The translations under genes and the position numbers were made by a program. The notes below the pieces were generated by a model. It worked only from the letters and a program-made list of their open reading frames with translations. It did not search any database and was not told the DNA's origin. A stretch of DNA of 64,000 nt, from contig CAIYVZ010000084.1 of NCBI GenBank assembly GCA_903929755.1, positions 1 through 64,000 on the forward strand. The letters are read 5' to 3'. Each line of letters starts with the position of its first letter. Within the stretch, counting starts at the first letter, position 1. This DNA is from an uncultured Acidobacteriia bacterium. Its GTDB lineage: Bacteria > Acidobacteriota > Terriglobia > Bryobacterales > Bryobacteraceae. Below are positions 17,806-26,582 of the stretch, one piece after another.

Positions 17806-18111
17806 TCACGCCGCCGGACGTACGCGGACTCTTTGGAGAATCTCCTGGCCTGCGCGTTGCCGTGTCAGGCGCAAGTCGTCTTCGAGTTGCAAGCCAAGCC
17901 AGGTTTCGGGTGAGACGCCGAAATAGGTCCCGAGCCTGAGGGCCGTGTCCGCGGTGATGGCGCGTGCGCCGTTGACGATGGCGCTGATGCGGTTGGGTGG
18001 CACGTCCAGGTCGCGGGCCAGTTGGTTGATGCTGATGCCTAACGGCTTCATGAAGTCTTCGAGGAGAATTTCTCCCGGATGGATCGGATCAAGTTGTTCT
18101 TGCGGGTTCAT
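17806..18111 (-). CDS. higA: HigA-family addiction module antitoxin (XRE-type)
   Basis: A 101-residue protein from the ATG at 18111. The opening PIHPGEILLEDFMKPLGIS is diagnostic of HigA/VapI antitoxins. The helix-turn-helix covers INQLARDLDVPPNRISAIVNG and is followed by TADTALRLGTYFGVSPETWLGLQ. It lies 10 bp after the HigB gene in the usual toxin-first order. A longer upstream frame is open but would read through the toxin gene. A decayed second copy of this gene's 3' half lies 0.75 kb away. Confidence 0.93.
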   Translation of the reverse strand: MNPQEQLDPIHPGEILLEDFMKPLGISINQLARDLDVPPNRISAIVNGARAITADTALRLGTYFGVSPETWLGLQLEDDLRLTRQRAGQEILQRVRVRPAA

Positions 18112-18121
18112 GCTGGCCTCT

Positions 18122-18400
18122 TCAGTGATAATCGACGATCTCAACGTCGTGGGCATCGCCTTCACGCCACGCGAAGCAGCCGCGCCACTGGTCGTTGATG
18201 CGTATGCTGTGGGTTCCGGCACGATCGCCCCGGAGCAGTTCCAGTTGGTTGCCCGGCGGTACGCGGAGGTCCTCCAATCGCCTTGCCTGCTGGAGGTACA
18301 GGAGTTTTCGGCGCGCCGGGCGTTCGATCGATTGAAACGGACGTACCATGCGGTCCTGAAACAGCGATGCGGTGTCTGCGCATTTGAACGAACGAATCAA
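18122..18400 (-). CDS. higB: HigB/RelE-type toxin
   Basis: A 92-residue RelE-superfamily protein beginning at TTG (MIRSFKCADTASLFQ), the standard HigB opening. The core LRVPPGNQLELLRGDRAGTHSIRINDQWR and the ending DVEIVDYH match ribosome-dependent mRNA-cleaving HigB proteins. It is followed by higA. A TTGACA hexamer lies upstream of the start on the minus strand, but no good -10 is paired with it. Confidence 0.92.
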   Translation of the reverse strand: MIRSFKCADTASLFQDRMVRPFQSIERPARRKLLYLQQARRLEDLRVPPGNQLELLRGDRAGTHSIRINDQWRGCFAWREGDAHDVEIVDYH

Positions 18401-18487
18401 GTTGTAGGCGATTACGCGTATGGTGTTATGTCAAGCGTCATAGACGGTGCCCTGGAGGCAGGCTAATTGGGTTAATCTGGTTGAACC

Positions 18488-18826
18488 ATGGCATCGGATG
18501 AGAAGTTCGTTCAATTCGTTTGCGACCAGATGGCCGCGGCGGGGGAAATTACGACTCGCAGGATGTTTGGCGAGTATGCGGTTTATTGCGACGAGAAGGT
18601 AGTCGCGCTGGTCTGCGACAACCGGCTGTTTGTAAAGCCGACGCAGCCTGGCAGGGAATTGTTGCGGGTGGTGGTGGAAGCTCCGCCGTACACCGGCGCG
18701 AAGCCTCATTTCCTGATTGAGGACGATTTGGACGACTCGATTCTGCTGTCGAAGCTGATTTCGGTTACAGCGAGTCAGATGCAGAAGCCGAAGCCGAAAG
18801 CGCCGAAAAAGAAGAAGACGGCTTAG
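18488..18826 (+). CDS. TfoX/Sxy N-terminal domain protein
   Basis: A 112-residue protein with the TfoX_N fold: FVCDQMAAAGEITTRRMFGEYAVYCDEKVVALVCDNRLFVK is the conserved core (residues 8-50). A second conserved region, PPYTGAKPHFLIEDDLDD, follows. The C-terminus is a lysine tail (KPKPKAPKKKKTA). In gamma-proteobacteria TfoX links to competence, but stand-alone N-domains like this have no fixed role. It lies among toxin-antitoxin genes and remnants; the reading frame looks intact. Confidence 0.88.
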   Translation: MASDEKFVQFVCDQMAAAGEITTRRMFGEYAVYCDEKVVALVCDNRLFVKPTQPGRELLRVVVEAPPYTGAKPHFLIEDDLDDSILLSKLISVTASQMQKPKPKAPKKKKTA

Positions 18827-18954
18827 TTGAAACCCTGGACAACGTCAGCCCGTGTCCGGCGTAAATCGTATTCGAGTTGCAAGCCAAGCCAGGTTTCGGA
18901 CGAGACACCGAAGTAAGTCCGGAGCCTTGGGGCTGTATCCGCTGTAATGGAACG
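18823..18954 (-). pseudogene. Remnant of a second higA gene (3' half only)
   Basis: The minus frame reads SITADTAPRLRTYFGVSSETWLGLQ followed by LEYDLRRTRADVVQG, closely matching residues 53-90 of the intact HigA at 17.8-18.1 kb. Homology stops abruptly near 18954, where the methyltransferase gene begins on the other strand. The helix-turn-helix and the HPGE start are missing, and there is no HigB. Duplication or insertion followed by deletion is the likely cause. Confidence 0.75.
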
Positions 18955-18997
18955 CGTGCTGGGGGAAGAATGTTCGCTGTGCCTTAAACTGAAGCCA

Positions 18998-20368
18998 ATG
19001 AGCGAAGTGCGGGTCGCGGCCGGAAATGCTGCATTTGATGAGAAGATCCGCAGCATGGCGGAGAGTGTGCAGGCGCGGACCCGCTATCACTCGATTGAAC
19101 TGCCGGATGGCAGCGTGCTGCCTGGCCTGCAGCCGATTGAACACCTGAAGAGCCGTCTGGCGCTGTTTGGTTTGCCGGAGGATTTGCGCGGAAAGCGCGT
19201 TCTTGACATCGGCGCCTGGGATGGGTGGTTCAGTTTCGAATGCGAGCGACGCGGGGCGGCGGTTGTCGCCCTGGATTGCGTGGAATTGGCTACGTTCCTG
19301 GAAGCGAAGGAACTACTGGCGTCGAAAGTGGAATACCTGACGCTGGACGTGGCCGAGATTAGCGCGGCGCGGCTGGGGACCTTCGATATCGTCCTGTTCT
19401 TCGGCGTGCTGTATCACCTGCGGCATCCGCTTTTGGGGCTGGAGCGGGTGCTGGAAGTCTGCACGGATGTGGCGCTGATTGAGTCGTTCGTGATTGAAGC
19501 GGAAGCTCGGGCGATTCCCACCGTGATGGAGTTCTACGAGCGGGCGGAACTGGGTGGCCAGCTTGATAACTGGTGCGGACCTTCGCCGGAGTGTCTGGTG
19601 TCGATGTGCCGGTCGGCTGGGTTCGCGCAGGTGGATTTGTTGGAGATTACGAGCCAGAGGGCGTCGGTGAAGTGCCAGCGGCATTGGCCGGATACGGGCG
19701 TGGCAGGCGGCCCCGCTCCGCTCCTGGTTTCCGCAGTGAACAGCCGAACGTATCTTCCTGTGTTTCATCAGTTTAAAGATGAATATATCTGCTGCTTTTT
19801 TAAGTCTGCAGAAGAGGGTTTAGCGGTTGACGACCTGATGCTGGAAGTGGACGGTTTCGGGGTTCCGGCGATTTTGGTGGCAGCGAATGGCGCGGGAGCG
19901 TGGCAGGCGAATTGTCTGCGCCCGGTGGGCTTGGCACCCGGTCGGCATTCGGTGACGCTGGGGGTGCGGACCAGCGGACGGAGTAATCCGGCGCAGTTTA
20001 CGGTGCTGGATGCGGAAGGCAAGGCTCCGGTCAGCGGTGGGGCATCGGCAGTGAGCCATGCGGCGGAACTTTGCAGCGCGGAGTATCAGGCGTCCGCCGA
20101 CTTGCGGCTGACGGCGGGCCGGGCGGGGACGCTGGTGGTTTACTTCCGTTCGGAGGCGGAGGAACTGGGGAGCGCGGATGTATGGATAGAGGTAGCGGGC
20201 AGGACCGTACAATCTCAAACGATTAGTTCTCTGGGTGACGGGGTTTGGCAGGGCAACGTGGTGTTGAGCGAGGAACTTCCGGAGCCGGCAGGGGTCCGGC
20301 TGCGGTTGGGAATTGGTGACTGGAGCGAGCACCAAACAGTCAGGCGGGAAACAGTCAGGCGGGGATAA
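18998..20368 (+). CDS. Class I SAM-dependent methyltransferase with C-terminal beta domain
   Basis: A 456-residue protein from the ATG at 18998 (MSEVRVAAGNAAFDEKIR); a longer frame starts inside the higA remnant. The methyltransferase domain (about 60-230) has motif I RVLDIGAWDGWFSFECERRG, the acidic end VVALDC, and FDIVLFFGVLYHLRHPL. This resembles the tRNA-cmo5U34/DUF1698-type methyltransferases. The C-terminal ~200 residues are beta-rich with repeated 'W..N' segments of unknown function. G-rich codon use matches the following genes rather than the toxin-antitoxin genes. Confidence 0.82.
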   Translation: MSEVRVAAGNAAFDEKIRSMAESVQARTRYHSIELPDGSVLPGLQPIEHLKSRLALFGLPEDLRGKRVLDIGAWDGWFSFECERRGAAVVALDCVELATFLEAKELLASKVEYLTLDVAEISAARLGTFDIVLFFGVLYHLRHPLLGLERVLEVCTDVALIESFVIEAEARAIPTVMEFYERAELGGQLDNWCGPSPECLVSMCRSAGFAQVDLLEITSQRASVKCQRHWPDTGVAGGPAPLLVSAVNSRTYLPVFHQFKDEYICCFFKSAEEGLAVDDLMLEVDGFGVPAILVAANGAGAWQANCLRPVGLAPGRHSVTLGVRTSGRSNPAQFTVLDAEGKAPVSGGASAVSHAAELCSAEYQASADLRLTAGRAGTLVVYFRSEAEELGSADVWIEVAGRTVQSQTISSLGDGVWQGNVVLSEELPEPAGVRLRLGIGDWSEHQTVRRETVRRG

Positions 20369-20373
20369 TTCGC

Positions 20374-20567
20374 TTGGACAGGGTACTGGAACTACGGCCT
20401 CTTGTTCTGGCGCATGCCGAGGCGTTGTACGCGCTGGTGGCGGCGAACCGGGAGCGTTTGCAGCGGTGGATGCGGTGGCTGGGCGCGCAGACGATGGGTT
20501 GCATCGAATTGAGATTCGCGTTGCCGGCCCCGATAGGTACCGGTGGTACTGCAGAAATACTTACTGA
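20374..20567 (+). pseudogene. GNAT (RimJ/RimL-type) acetyltransferase remnant with internal deletion and frameshift
   Basis: The first frame reads LELRPLVLAHAEALYALVAA then NRERLQRWMRWL, the start of a RimJ/RimL-type acetyltransferase. From about 20489 the next frame reads GLHRIEIRVAGPDRYR, which matches the much later 'GLNRIEIR' region of the same family. About 60-70 residues appear deleted between them and the frame is shifted. No acetyl-CoA loop remains, so it is non-functional. Confidence 0.68.
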
Positions 20568-20669
20568 ACCGTTACACCTCTGTTACACATGCCTTATGAA
20601 TTTCACGCTATGATTTCTAACAGAAGGAAGCGTCGGGGATAGGGTCAAAAGGAAGACGGGGAGAATAGG

Positions 20670-22880
20670 GTGGGGGGCGGTAGCCAAACATCGCGGTGGT
20701 GTGGACGGGGGGCGACGGCCTGCCTGGCCGCTATTTTCCTGTCTGCGGCATCGGTCGCGTTCGGGCAGGTTACGGTTGAGGGGGTGGGCGGGGCGAATGC
20801 CGCTGTCTCTCCGAACGGCAACTGGCAGCTAAGAATTCCCGAAATGGGATGGTCTTTTTCCGGCGGGGTCGGCGCGTCGCTCTATTACGCGATTCCGGAA
20901 TCGGGTAAAGACAAGCTGGGTGAGTATCGGCAGGTGACGTTCCGCTATCCTGCGCCGGGCACTGTCCACATTTCTTCGATGCGCCTTTATACGGCCCGAC
21001 CCGTGGCGATTTTTTCCACTACGTGGGAGGGCGACACGCCCAACATGGCACCGTTTCCGGTGATCACGCAGTATCCGGCGCTGCAGCATCTGAGTTTCAA
21101 CGGGATGTTCGCGCAGGAAGATTTTGCGAATGTGGTACCGGACAGCGCTACGGCATGGTTCGATGGTACGGGGAAAACCTGGGTAATCTCGGCAGCGACG
21201 AACTTCATGACAGCTGAGACGGCGCGCAATTCCTCGGATGCGATTGAGGGCCGGATATCGGGCCAAATTCCGACGCTGCCGGCTGGCTTCACGCACGAGA
21301 CGATTCTGACCTGGGGCCACGGCATCAACAAGACTCTGGTGGCGTGGGGCACGGCGCTGACGGATAAGTCGGGCAAAGTGCGGCCGGGGAACGGCGTTGA
21401 TACGCTGCTGAGCCATTTGAGTTACTGGACTGACAATGGTGCTTTTTATTACTACAATCCGGGTGAGTTGCCTTATGCGGAAAGCCTGAAGGCGATCCGC
21501 GCGGAATTGGCGGGGAAGGGCATCCGCCTGGGGTCGCTGCAACTGGATAGCTGGTGGTATCCGAAGGGGCCGGATAACAGCTGGTTCAGCCGGTCGGGAA
21601 TCTGGACGTACACGGCGGCTCCGAACTTGTTCCGGGGGGAGTTGGCGGAATTTCGCCGCGAGGTGGGAATTCCGTTGACGACGCACGCGCGGTGGATTGA
21701 TGCGGCGAGTCCGTACAGGACGGAGTACGTGATGTCGGGGGATGTCTCCATTGATCCGAAGTATTGGGAGAAGACGGCGACTTATCTGAAAGCGTCCGGT
21801 GTGGGGACGTATGAGCAGGACTGGCTGGGGCTGGCCGCGCACACGGATTTCAATTTGAAGGACCCGGATGCCTTTTTGGACAATATGGCGAGCGCGATGG
21901 CGCTTCGGGGGCTGACGATTCAATACTGCATGGCGAACCCGAACCACTTTTTGGCGAGTTCGAAATACAGTAATGTTACGTCGATCCGTACCAGTCAGGA
22001 CCGATTTGGACGGGAACGGTGGTCGCATTTCCTTTACTCGTCCAGGCTGGCGACAGCGGTTGGTGCGTGGCCGTTTACCGATGTCTTCATGAGTTCCGAG
22101 CGGGATAATCTGTTGCTGGCGACGCTCTCGGCGGGCCCGTTGGGGATTGGCGATGAACTGGGTAAGATCAACCCGGAGAATCTGTTGATGTCGGTTCGCA
22201 AGGACGGGATGATTGTGAAGCCGGATGTGGCGGTATTGCCGACGGACGACACCATTCTTGCAGACGCTAAGGGTGTGGATGTGCCCATGCAGGCAGCGGC
22301 GTGGACGGATTTTAACGGACTTCGGGCCAACTACATTTTTGGGTACACGCGCGGGGCGAACTCGATGCTGACGATTGATCCAGCGAAATACGGCATCAGC
22401 GGCGAGGCCTGGTTGTACGACGTGCTGAAGGGTGAGGGGCGGTTGATTGCGCCCCGTGCGACGTGGACGACCGACTTGGGGGCCGATGTGGGGTACTTCC
22501 TGTTGACGGCGGTGGGGAAATCCGGGTTGGCGCTGACCGGTGACAAGGAATTGTTTGTGACGATGGGGCGCAAGCGGATTTCCGAGGCTTCCGACGACGG
22601 GGTGGTGGATGTGACGGTGGAGTTTTCGGTGGGCGAGACGATGCGTTCGCTTTCCGGGTATTCGCCGCGTCCGGTGAATGTTTCGGCGGTGAACGGGCGG
22701 CTGAGTTCGCCGGTTTGGACGGCATCCACGCAGACGTTCACGGTGAACGTGCGTCCGGAGGCTGGCTCTCGCACGGCCCGTTTCAGGCTGTCCCAGGCAG
22801 GCCATGTAACGCCGCCACCTGGTGGGGGGGCGTGTGCTCCGCGTTGTGCGGTGCCTCCGGGCAACGGGCCGGTGCGGTAG
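20670..22880 (+). CDS. Secreted TIM-barrel glycoside hydrolase-like protein
   Basis: A 736-residue protein with a signal peptide ending near residue 32 (AASVAFGQ). An N-terminal beta domain (about 35-240) precedes a barrel containing LGSLQLDSWWYPKG (near 290) and VGTYEQDWLGLAAHT (near 385), acidic positions typical of the catalytic centre of GH36/GH31-type enzymes. A C-terminal beta sandwich ends in a Gly/Pro-rich cysteine-containing tail. It is probably an exported glycosidase, but the family assignment is uncertain. GGGGAGA precedes the GTG start. Confidence 0.65.
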   Translation: MGGGSQTSRWCGRGATACLAAIFLSAASVAFGQVTVEGVGGANAAVSPNGNWQLRIPEMGWSFSGGVGASLYYAIPESGKDKLGEYRQVTFRYPAPGTVHISSMRLYTARPVAIFSTTWEGDTPNMAPFPVITQYPALQHLSFNGMFAQEDFANVVPDSATAWFDGTGKTWVISAATNFMTAETARNSSDAIEGRISGQIPTLPAGFTHETILTWGHGINKTLVAWGTALTDKSGKVRPGNGVDTLLSHLSYWTDNGAFYYYNPGELPYAESLKAIRAELAGKGIRLGSLQLDSWWYPKGPDNSWFSRSGIWTYTAAPNLFRGELAEFRREVGIPLTTHARWIDAASPYRTEYVMSGDVSIDPKYWEKTATYLKASGVGTYEQDWLGLAAHTDFNLKDPDAFLDNMASAMALRGLTIQYCMANPNHFLASSKYSNVTSIRTSQDRFGRERWSHFLYSSRLATAVGAWPFTDVFMSSERDNLLLATLSAGPLGIGDELGKINPENLLMSVRKDGMIVKPDVAVLPTDDTILADAKGVDVPMQAAAWTDFNGLRANYIFGYTRGANSMLTIDPAKYGISGEAWLYDVLKGEGRLIAPRATWTTDLGADVGYFLLTAVGKSGLALTGDKELFVTMGRKRISEASDDGVVDVTVEFSVGETMRSLSGYSPRPVNVSAVNGRLSSPVWTASTQTFTVNVRPEAGSRTARFRLSQAGHVTPPPGGGACAPRCAVPPGNGPVR

Positions 22881-22932
22881 CGCCTTTCGCCTCTCTGGTT
22901 GACCTGGCGAATGGGGCCTGATAGCGTGTTCA

Positions 22933-23583
22933 ATGATGAAACGCAGAGGCTTCATTCGCGCTCTGGCCGCCACACCGGCCATTCCTGTCCTGATAGCTCA
23001 ACAACCGGCTGCCGCGCCCGCGCAGGCACCGACGCCAGGCGGACGGGCGGGCGGTAGAGGCGCGGGCAGTGGCGGGGCCCCCACTGAGCCGCCAAAGATC
23101 GCGCTCTCTGATGTGAACGATATGGCTGAGGGTGGTCGCCGTTTTTTCACGGTGGCGCAGTTCGCCACGCTGAAGAAACTGGGCGGGATCCTGGTGCCGC
23201 CGGTGAAGGGCAATATTGGCGCGCTGGATTGTGATGCGGCCGAGTTTCTTGATTTCCTGATCGGAGTTTCGCCGGCGGACCGGCAGCAGTTGTATCGCAA
23301 CGGCCTGAATTCACTGGACGCGCAGGCGCGGAAGCAGTTCGGGAAGGCGTTCGCCGAGATTGATGCCAAACAGGCCGACGGGATTCTGAAGCCGCTGCTG
23401 ACGCAGGTGGCGTGGGTCTACGATCTGCCCAAGGAGCCGCTGAAGAGATTTGTCTACCAGGTCCACTCGGACTTGCGCACGGCGACGCGGAATTCTCCGG
23501 AGGCTGCGGCCGCGCTGGCGAATTCAGGGCGGCGCGGCGGTGCGGGCGGCGGGCTTTACTGGAACCCGATCGATCCGGTTTAG
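22933..23583 (+). CDS. Gluconate 2-dehydrogenase subunit 3-family protein (Tat-exported small subunit)
   Basis: A 216-residue protein. A twin-arginine-like leader (MMKRRGFIRALAATPAIPVL) is followed by a low-complexity Ala/Pro/Gly linker, then the small-subunit core FFTVAQFATLKKLGGILVP and PLKRFVYQVHSDLR. Such subunits accompany GMC-type flavoprotein dehydrogenases and carry them through the Tat system. The GMC gene starts 35 bp downstream in the same direction, so the two form an operon. The C-terminus is Gly-rich. Confidence 0.88.
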   Translation: MMKRRGFIRALAATPAIPVLIAQQPAAAPAQAPTPGGRAGGRGAGSGGAPTEPPKIALSDVNDMAEGGRRFFTVAQFATLKKLGGILVPPVKGNIGALDCDAAEFLDFLIGVSPADRQQLYRNGLNSLDAQARKQFGKAFAEIDAKQADGILKPLLTQVAWVYDLPKEPLKRFVYQVHSDLRTATRNSPEAAAALANSGRRGGAGGGLYWNPIDPV

Positions 23584-23618
23584 ACCGCAACTGACTTGAC
23601 GAAAACAAGGGAACTGAC

Positions 23619-25193
23619 GTGGCGAAAAAAGAATACGACGTATTGATTGTGGGCTCCGGGCACTCGGGCGGGATGGCCGCCAATATTCTGACGCAGCAGG
23701 GTCTGTCGTGTCTGATGCTGAATGCCGGACCGGAAGCGGACTATACGCGGGACCGCGTCAACAAGGCGGCGCATGATTTGCCTTATCGCGGTTTTGGCAA
23801 GCCCGGGCGTCTGGAGCACGTTTATCAGGCCAACGAATATAACGCCAACCAGTGGGTGGACGAGAAGGAAAATCCGTATACGTATGACCCGGCCAAGCCC
23901 TATAACTGGGTTCGCGTGCGGCTGCTGGGGGGCCGGTCGTTGTTCTGGGCCCGGCAGTCGTTTCGCCTCAGCGATTTGGAGTTCAAAGCGGCTGAAGTGG
24001 ACGGTGGCGGCGAGAGCTGGCCGATCAGTCTGGCCGATCTGGATCCGTATTATTCCCGCGTAGAGGGCATTTTTCGGGTATCGGGCCGGAAAGAAGGCTG
24101 GCCTCAGTTTCCGGACGGAAATTTCATTGAGACGACTTATCCTCCGGACAGCAAAACCATTCAGACGGTAACGGACCTCTGCAAACAGAAAAACATCGGG
24201 GTTTCGAAGATGCGGTCGTCGCAGGGGCAGAACGGCCTGGCGAGTTCGATTAATCTGCTGCTGCCGGACGCGGTTGCCACGGGCAAGCTGGACGTGGTGG
24301 CGAACGCGATTGTCCGTGAAATTACGCTGGACAAGGACACGGGGAAGGCGAACGGCGCGCACTTCGTGGATCGGCACTCGAAGCGTGAAATGCACGTGAA
24401 GGCGAAAGTTGTGGTGCTGGCTGCGGGGTGTCTGGAGACGACCCGGCTGCTGCTGAACTCGGGGCTGGCGAACTCGTCGGGGGTGCTGGGGCATTATCTG
24501 CACGATCAGATTTACGGCGTTTCGGTGGTGGCTTCGGTGCCCGAGGCTCGTGACGGGAAGGCTCCGCAGGGGCTGATGGGCGGGACGGCGTTCCTGCCGC
24601 GCTTCCGGAATCTGAATAAGGGCGAAAAGCGGAACTTCATCAAGGGGTATTGCGCGATTATCAGCAGCGGAGGCAGTGCGCAGCCGAACCATTTCGCGGC
24701 CTATGGCGAGGACCTGCAGCAGAAGCTGGAGCATTACGCGGGCTCCTGCGTTTCGGGCAGTATTTACGGCGAGAGGGTGCCCCGGTTTGAGAACCACGTG
24801 CGGATCAACAAGACTGTGGTGGATGCGTGGGGGATTCCTGTGCTGCACGTTGACGTGAAAGACAGCGACAACGAGCTGAACATGGCGAAGGACTCCGCCG
24901 ACACGATGGAAGAGGTTTTCAAGAACGCCGGCTGGGAGATTATTTCGAAGACCGACAAGTTCTATCCGCCCGGCTACAGTATCCATGAAGTGGGGACGGC
25001 GCGGATGGGGGATAACCCGAAGACGAGCGTGCTGAACAAGTGGAGCCAGAGCCATGACATTAAGAATCTGGTGGTGGTGGATGGCGCGAGCTTCGTGACG
25101 TGTGGCTGGCAGAACCCGACGATGACGATTCTGGCGCTCTCTATGCGGGCATCGGAGCATCTGGTGGCCGAGATGAAGCAGGGCAACGTCTAA
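23619..25193 (+). CDS. GMC-family FAD-dependent oxidoreductase (large subunit of a periplasmic sugar/alcohol dehydrogenase)
   Basis: A 524-residue flavoprotein starting at GTG. The Rossmann motif VLIVGSGHSGGMAAN opens the protein and RVRLLGGRSLFW is the second FAD-contact region. KVVVLAAGCLETTRLLLNSG follows, and the C-terminal GMC signature is HEVGTARMGDNP ... VVDGASF...NPTMTILALSMR. It lacks its own signal peptide, so export would depend on the Tat-type small subunit encoded upstream. The substrate is probably a sugar or polyol; the electron-accepting cytochrome subunit is not adjacent. Confidence 0.9.
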   Translation: MAKKEYDVLIVGSGHSGGMAANILTQQGLSCLMLNAGPEADYTRDRVNKAAHDLPYRGFGKPGRLEHVYQANEYNANQWVDEKENPYTYDPAKPYNWVRVRLLGGRSLFWARQSFRLSDLEFKAAEVDGGGESWPISLADLDPYYSRVEGIFRVSGRKEGWPQFPDGNFIETTYPPDSKTIQTVTDLCKQKNIGVSKMRSSQGQNGLASSINLLLPDAVATGKLDVVANAIVREITLDKDTGKANGAHFVDRHSKREMHVKAKVVVLAAGCLETTRLLLNSGLANSSGVLGHYLHDQIYGVSVVASVPEARDGKAPQGLMGGTAFLPRFRNLNKGEKRNFIKGYCAIISSGGSAQPNHFAAYGEDLQQKLEHYAGSCVSGSIYGERVPRFENHVRINKTVVDAWGIPVLHVDVKDSDNELNMAKDSADTMEEVFKNAGWEIISKTDKFYPPGYSIHEVGTARMGDNPKTSVLNKWSQSHDIKNLVVVDGASFVTCGWQNPTMTILALSMRASEHLVAEMKQGNV

Positions 25194-25284
25194 GCTGCGT
25201 TTTCGGGGCTGTTTACCGGGGCTGCGTACCGGGGGGGCGTCGTTAGCGCTGGCGGCCCGAAGGCGATAGAATGCCTTTGACCCC

Positions 25285-26520
25285 ATGCGTGCTATCTGCT
25301 TGTCCGCCCTTCTTTTGCTCCCTGCCCTCGCGCCTTGTGCGCAGGACTATTTTCCGCCACCTGACGCGAAAGGTGGCTGGCGGGAAGCCAAAGATCCTGC
25401 TGCCGCCCGCAAAGCCGCGGCTATCGACACCCACCGCCTGGATCAGGCTTTCGAGTACGCGCAGCGCTCCAGCCAGCACGGCGGGCTCCTTGTGGTCCGC
25501 CACGGTTATCTGGTTTTCGAGCGTTACTACGGCAAGGGAAATCGCAACGCCAACCCCACCATGGCATCGGTAGGGAAAGCCTTCGTCTCGGTAGCGTGCG
25601 GCATCCTGCTCGATGAGCGCAAGGCGGATTTCCCCGATGGCCTGGACCAGAAAGTCTTTACGCAGAAGTATCTCCCCCAGGCCTTCCCTCTCGATGACCC
25701 GGCTAAGGCCGACATCCGCCTCGGCCATCTCCTCAGCATGGCCGCCGGACTTCGCGGTGACGGCAACGGCAACCCCGGCTTTGTCAACGGTATCCCGAAC
25801 CCCATGCCGCCCCTCGCCAAGCCGCTGGAAACCGGTCTTGATCAGGATATGACCGCTCTCCGCATCCCGCTCTGGACTGTGCCTGGCGGCGGCTACTCCT
25901 ACGCTTCCGGCTCCCCCCACATCGCGTCAATCGTGGTCCGCAACATTACAGGTAAGGAGGTTCGCGACTATCTGGACGAAAAGCTCGGCCAACCTCTCGG
26001 CTTTGGTACGTGGGGCTGGCAGAACCATAACGGGGCGACTGCCCTCCCGCACAATCCGGGAGGCGGTGGTGTGGCAGTTCATTCCACCGATGCGCTGCGC
26101 TTCGGCTATCTCCTGCTCCATAAGGGTGACTGGGCCGGTAAGCAGATTGTGTCCTCCGGCTATGTGGACAAACTCTCTCACCCCTCGCCGTACCAGAAGC
26201 ACGCGCCCTACAGCCTCAGCTTTGAACAAAATGCGGACGGCCACGTTGCAGGCGCCCCCAAAGATGCATACTTCAAGTCCGGTGGCGGAGGCTTCGGTAT
26301 CTACGTAATCCCCTCGCTCGATATGGTGATCTACAAGATGGCGGGTAATGACACGCAGTACGACCCGGCAGCAACCGGCCTGAAGCAGGATTATCCCTAC
26401 GACGGCAGCCGGGATAAGTGGAAGCCCGAGCCCCATACCCAGTTCTCCGACGGCCCCATTGGCGTTGACGACGGCGTCCGCCGCGTCCTCGAAATGGTGG
26501 TCGCGGCGATAATTCCGTAA
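25285..26520 (+). CDS. Beta-lactamase-fold serine hydrolase (class C/esterase type)
   Basis: A 411-residue exported protein with a signal peptide (MRAICLSALLLLPALAPCAQ). The SxxK nucleophile motif is S95-V-G-K98 in TMASVGKAF. The YxN position is occupied by Y206-A-S, and a KSGGGGFG-type stretch (about 333-339) replaces the KTG box. This pattern fits esterase or peptidase members of the family more than true beta-lactamases. Coding style switches here from G-rich to C-rich relative to the genes upstream. Confidence 0.85.
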   Translation: MRAICLSALLLLPALAPCAQDYFPPPDAKGGWREAKDPAAARKAAAIDTHRLDQAFEYAQRSSQHGGLLVVRHGYLVFERYYGKGNRNANPTMASVGKAFVSVACGILLDERKADFPDGLDQKVFTQKYLPQAFPLDDPAKADIRLGHLLSMAAGLRGDGNGNPGFVNGIPNPMPPLAKPLETGLDQDMTALRIPLWTVPGGGYSYASGSPHIASIVVRNITGKEVRDYLDEKLGQPLGFGTWGWQNHNGATALPHNPGGGGVAVHSTDALRFGYLLLHKGDWAGKQIVSSGYVDKLSHPSPYQKHAPYSLSFEQNADGHVAGAPKDAYFKSGGGGFGIYVIPSLDMVIYKMAGNDTQYDPAATGLKQDYPYDGSRDKWKPEPHTQFSDGPIGVDDGVRRVLEMVVAAIIP

Positions 26521-26582
26521 AATACTGCGCAGGCATGTCCTGAAACGGAACTTAACTACGCTAAACATAGTGAGGAATCCTG

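Noticed and set aside
20829-22982. 717-codon minus-strand frame opposite the glycosidase-like gene
   Set aside because: Arg/His/Pro-rich shadow without any motif; the plus-strand protein has a signal peptide and barrel motifs.
23580-25286. 568-codon minus-strand frame opposite the GMC oxidoreductase
   Set aside because: Antisense shadow; the GMC reading has all FAD and signature motifs.
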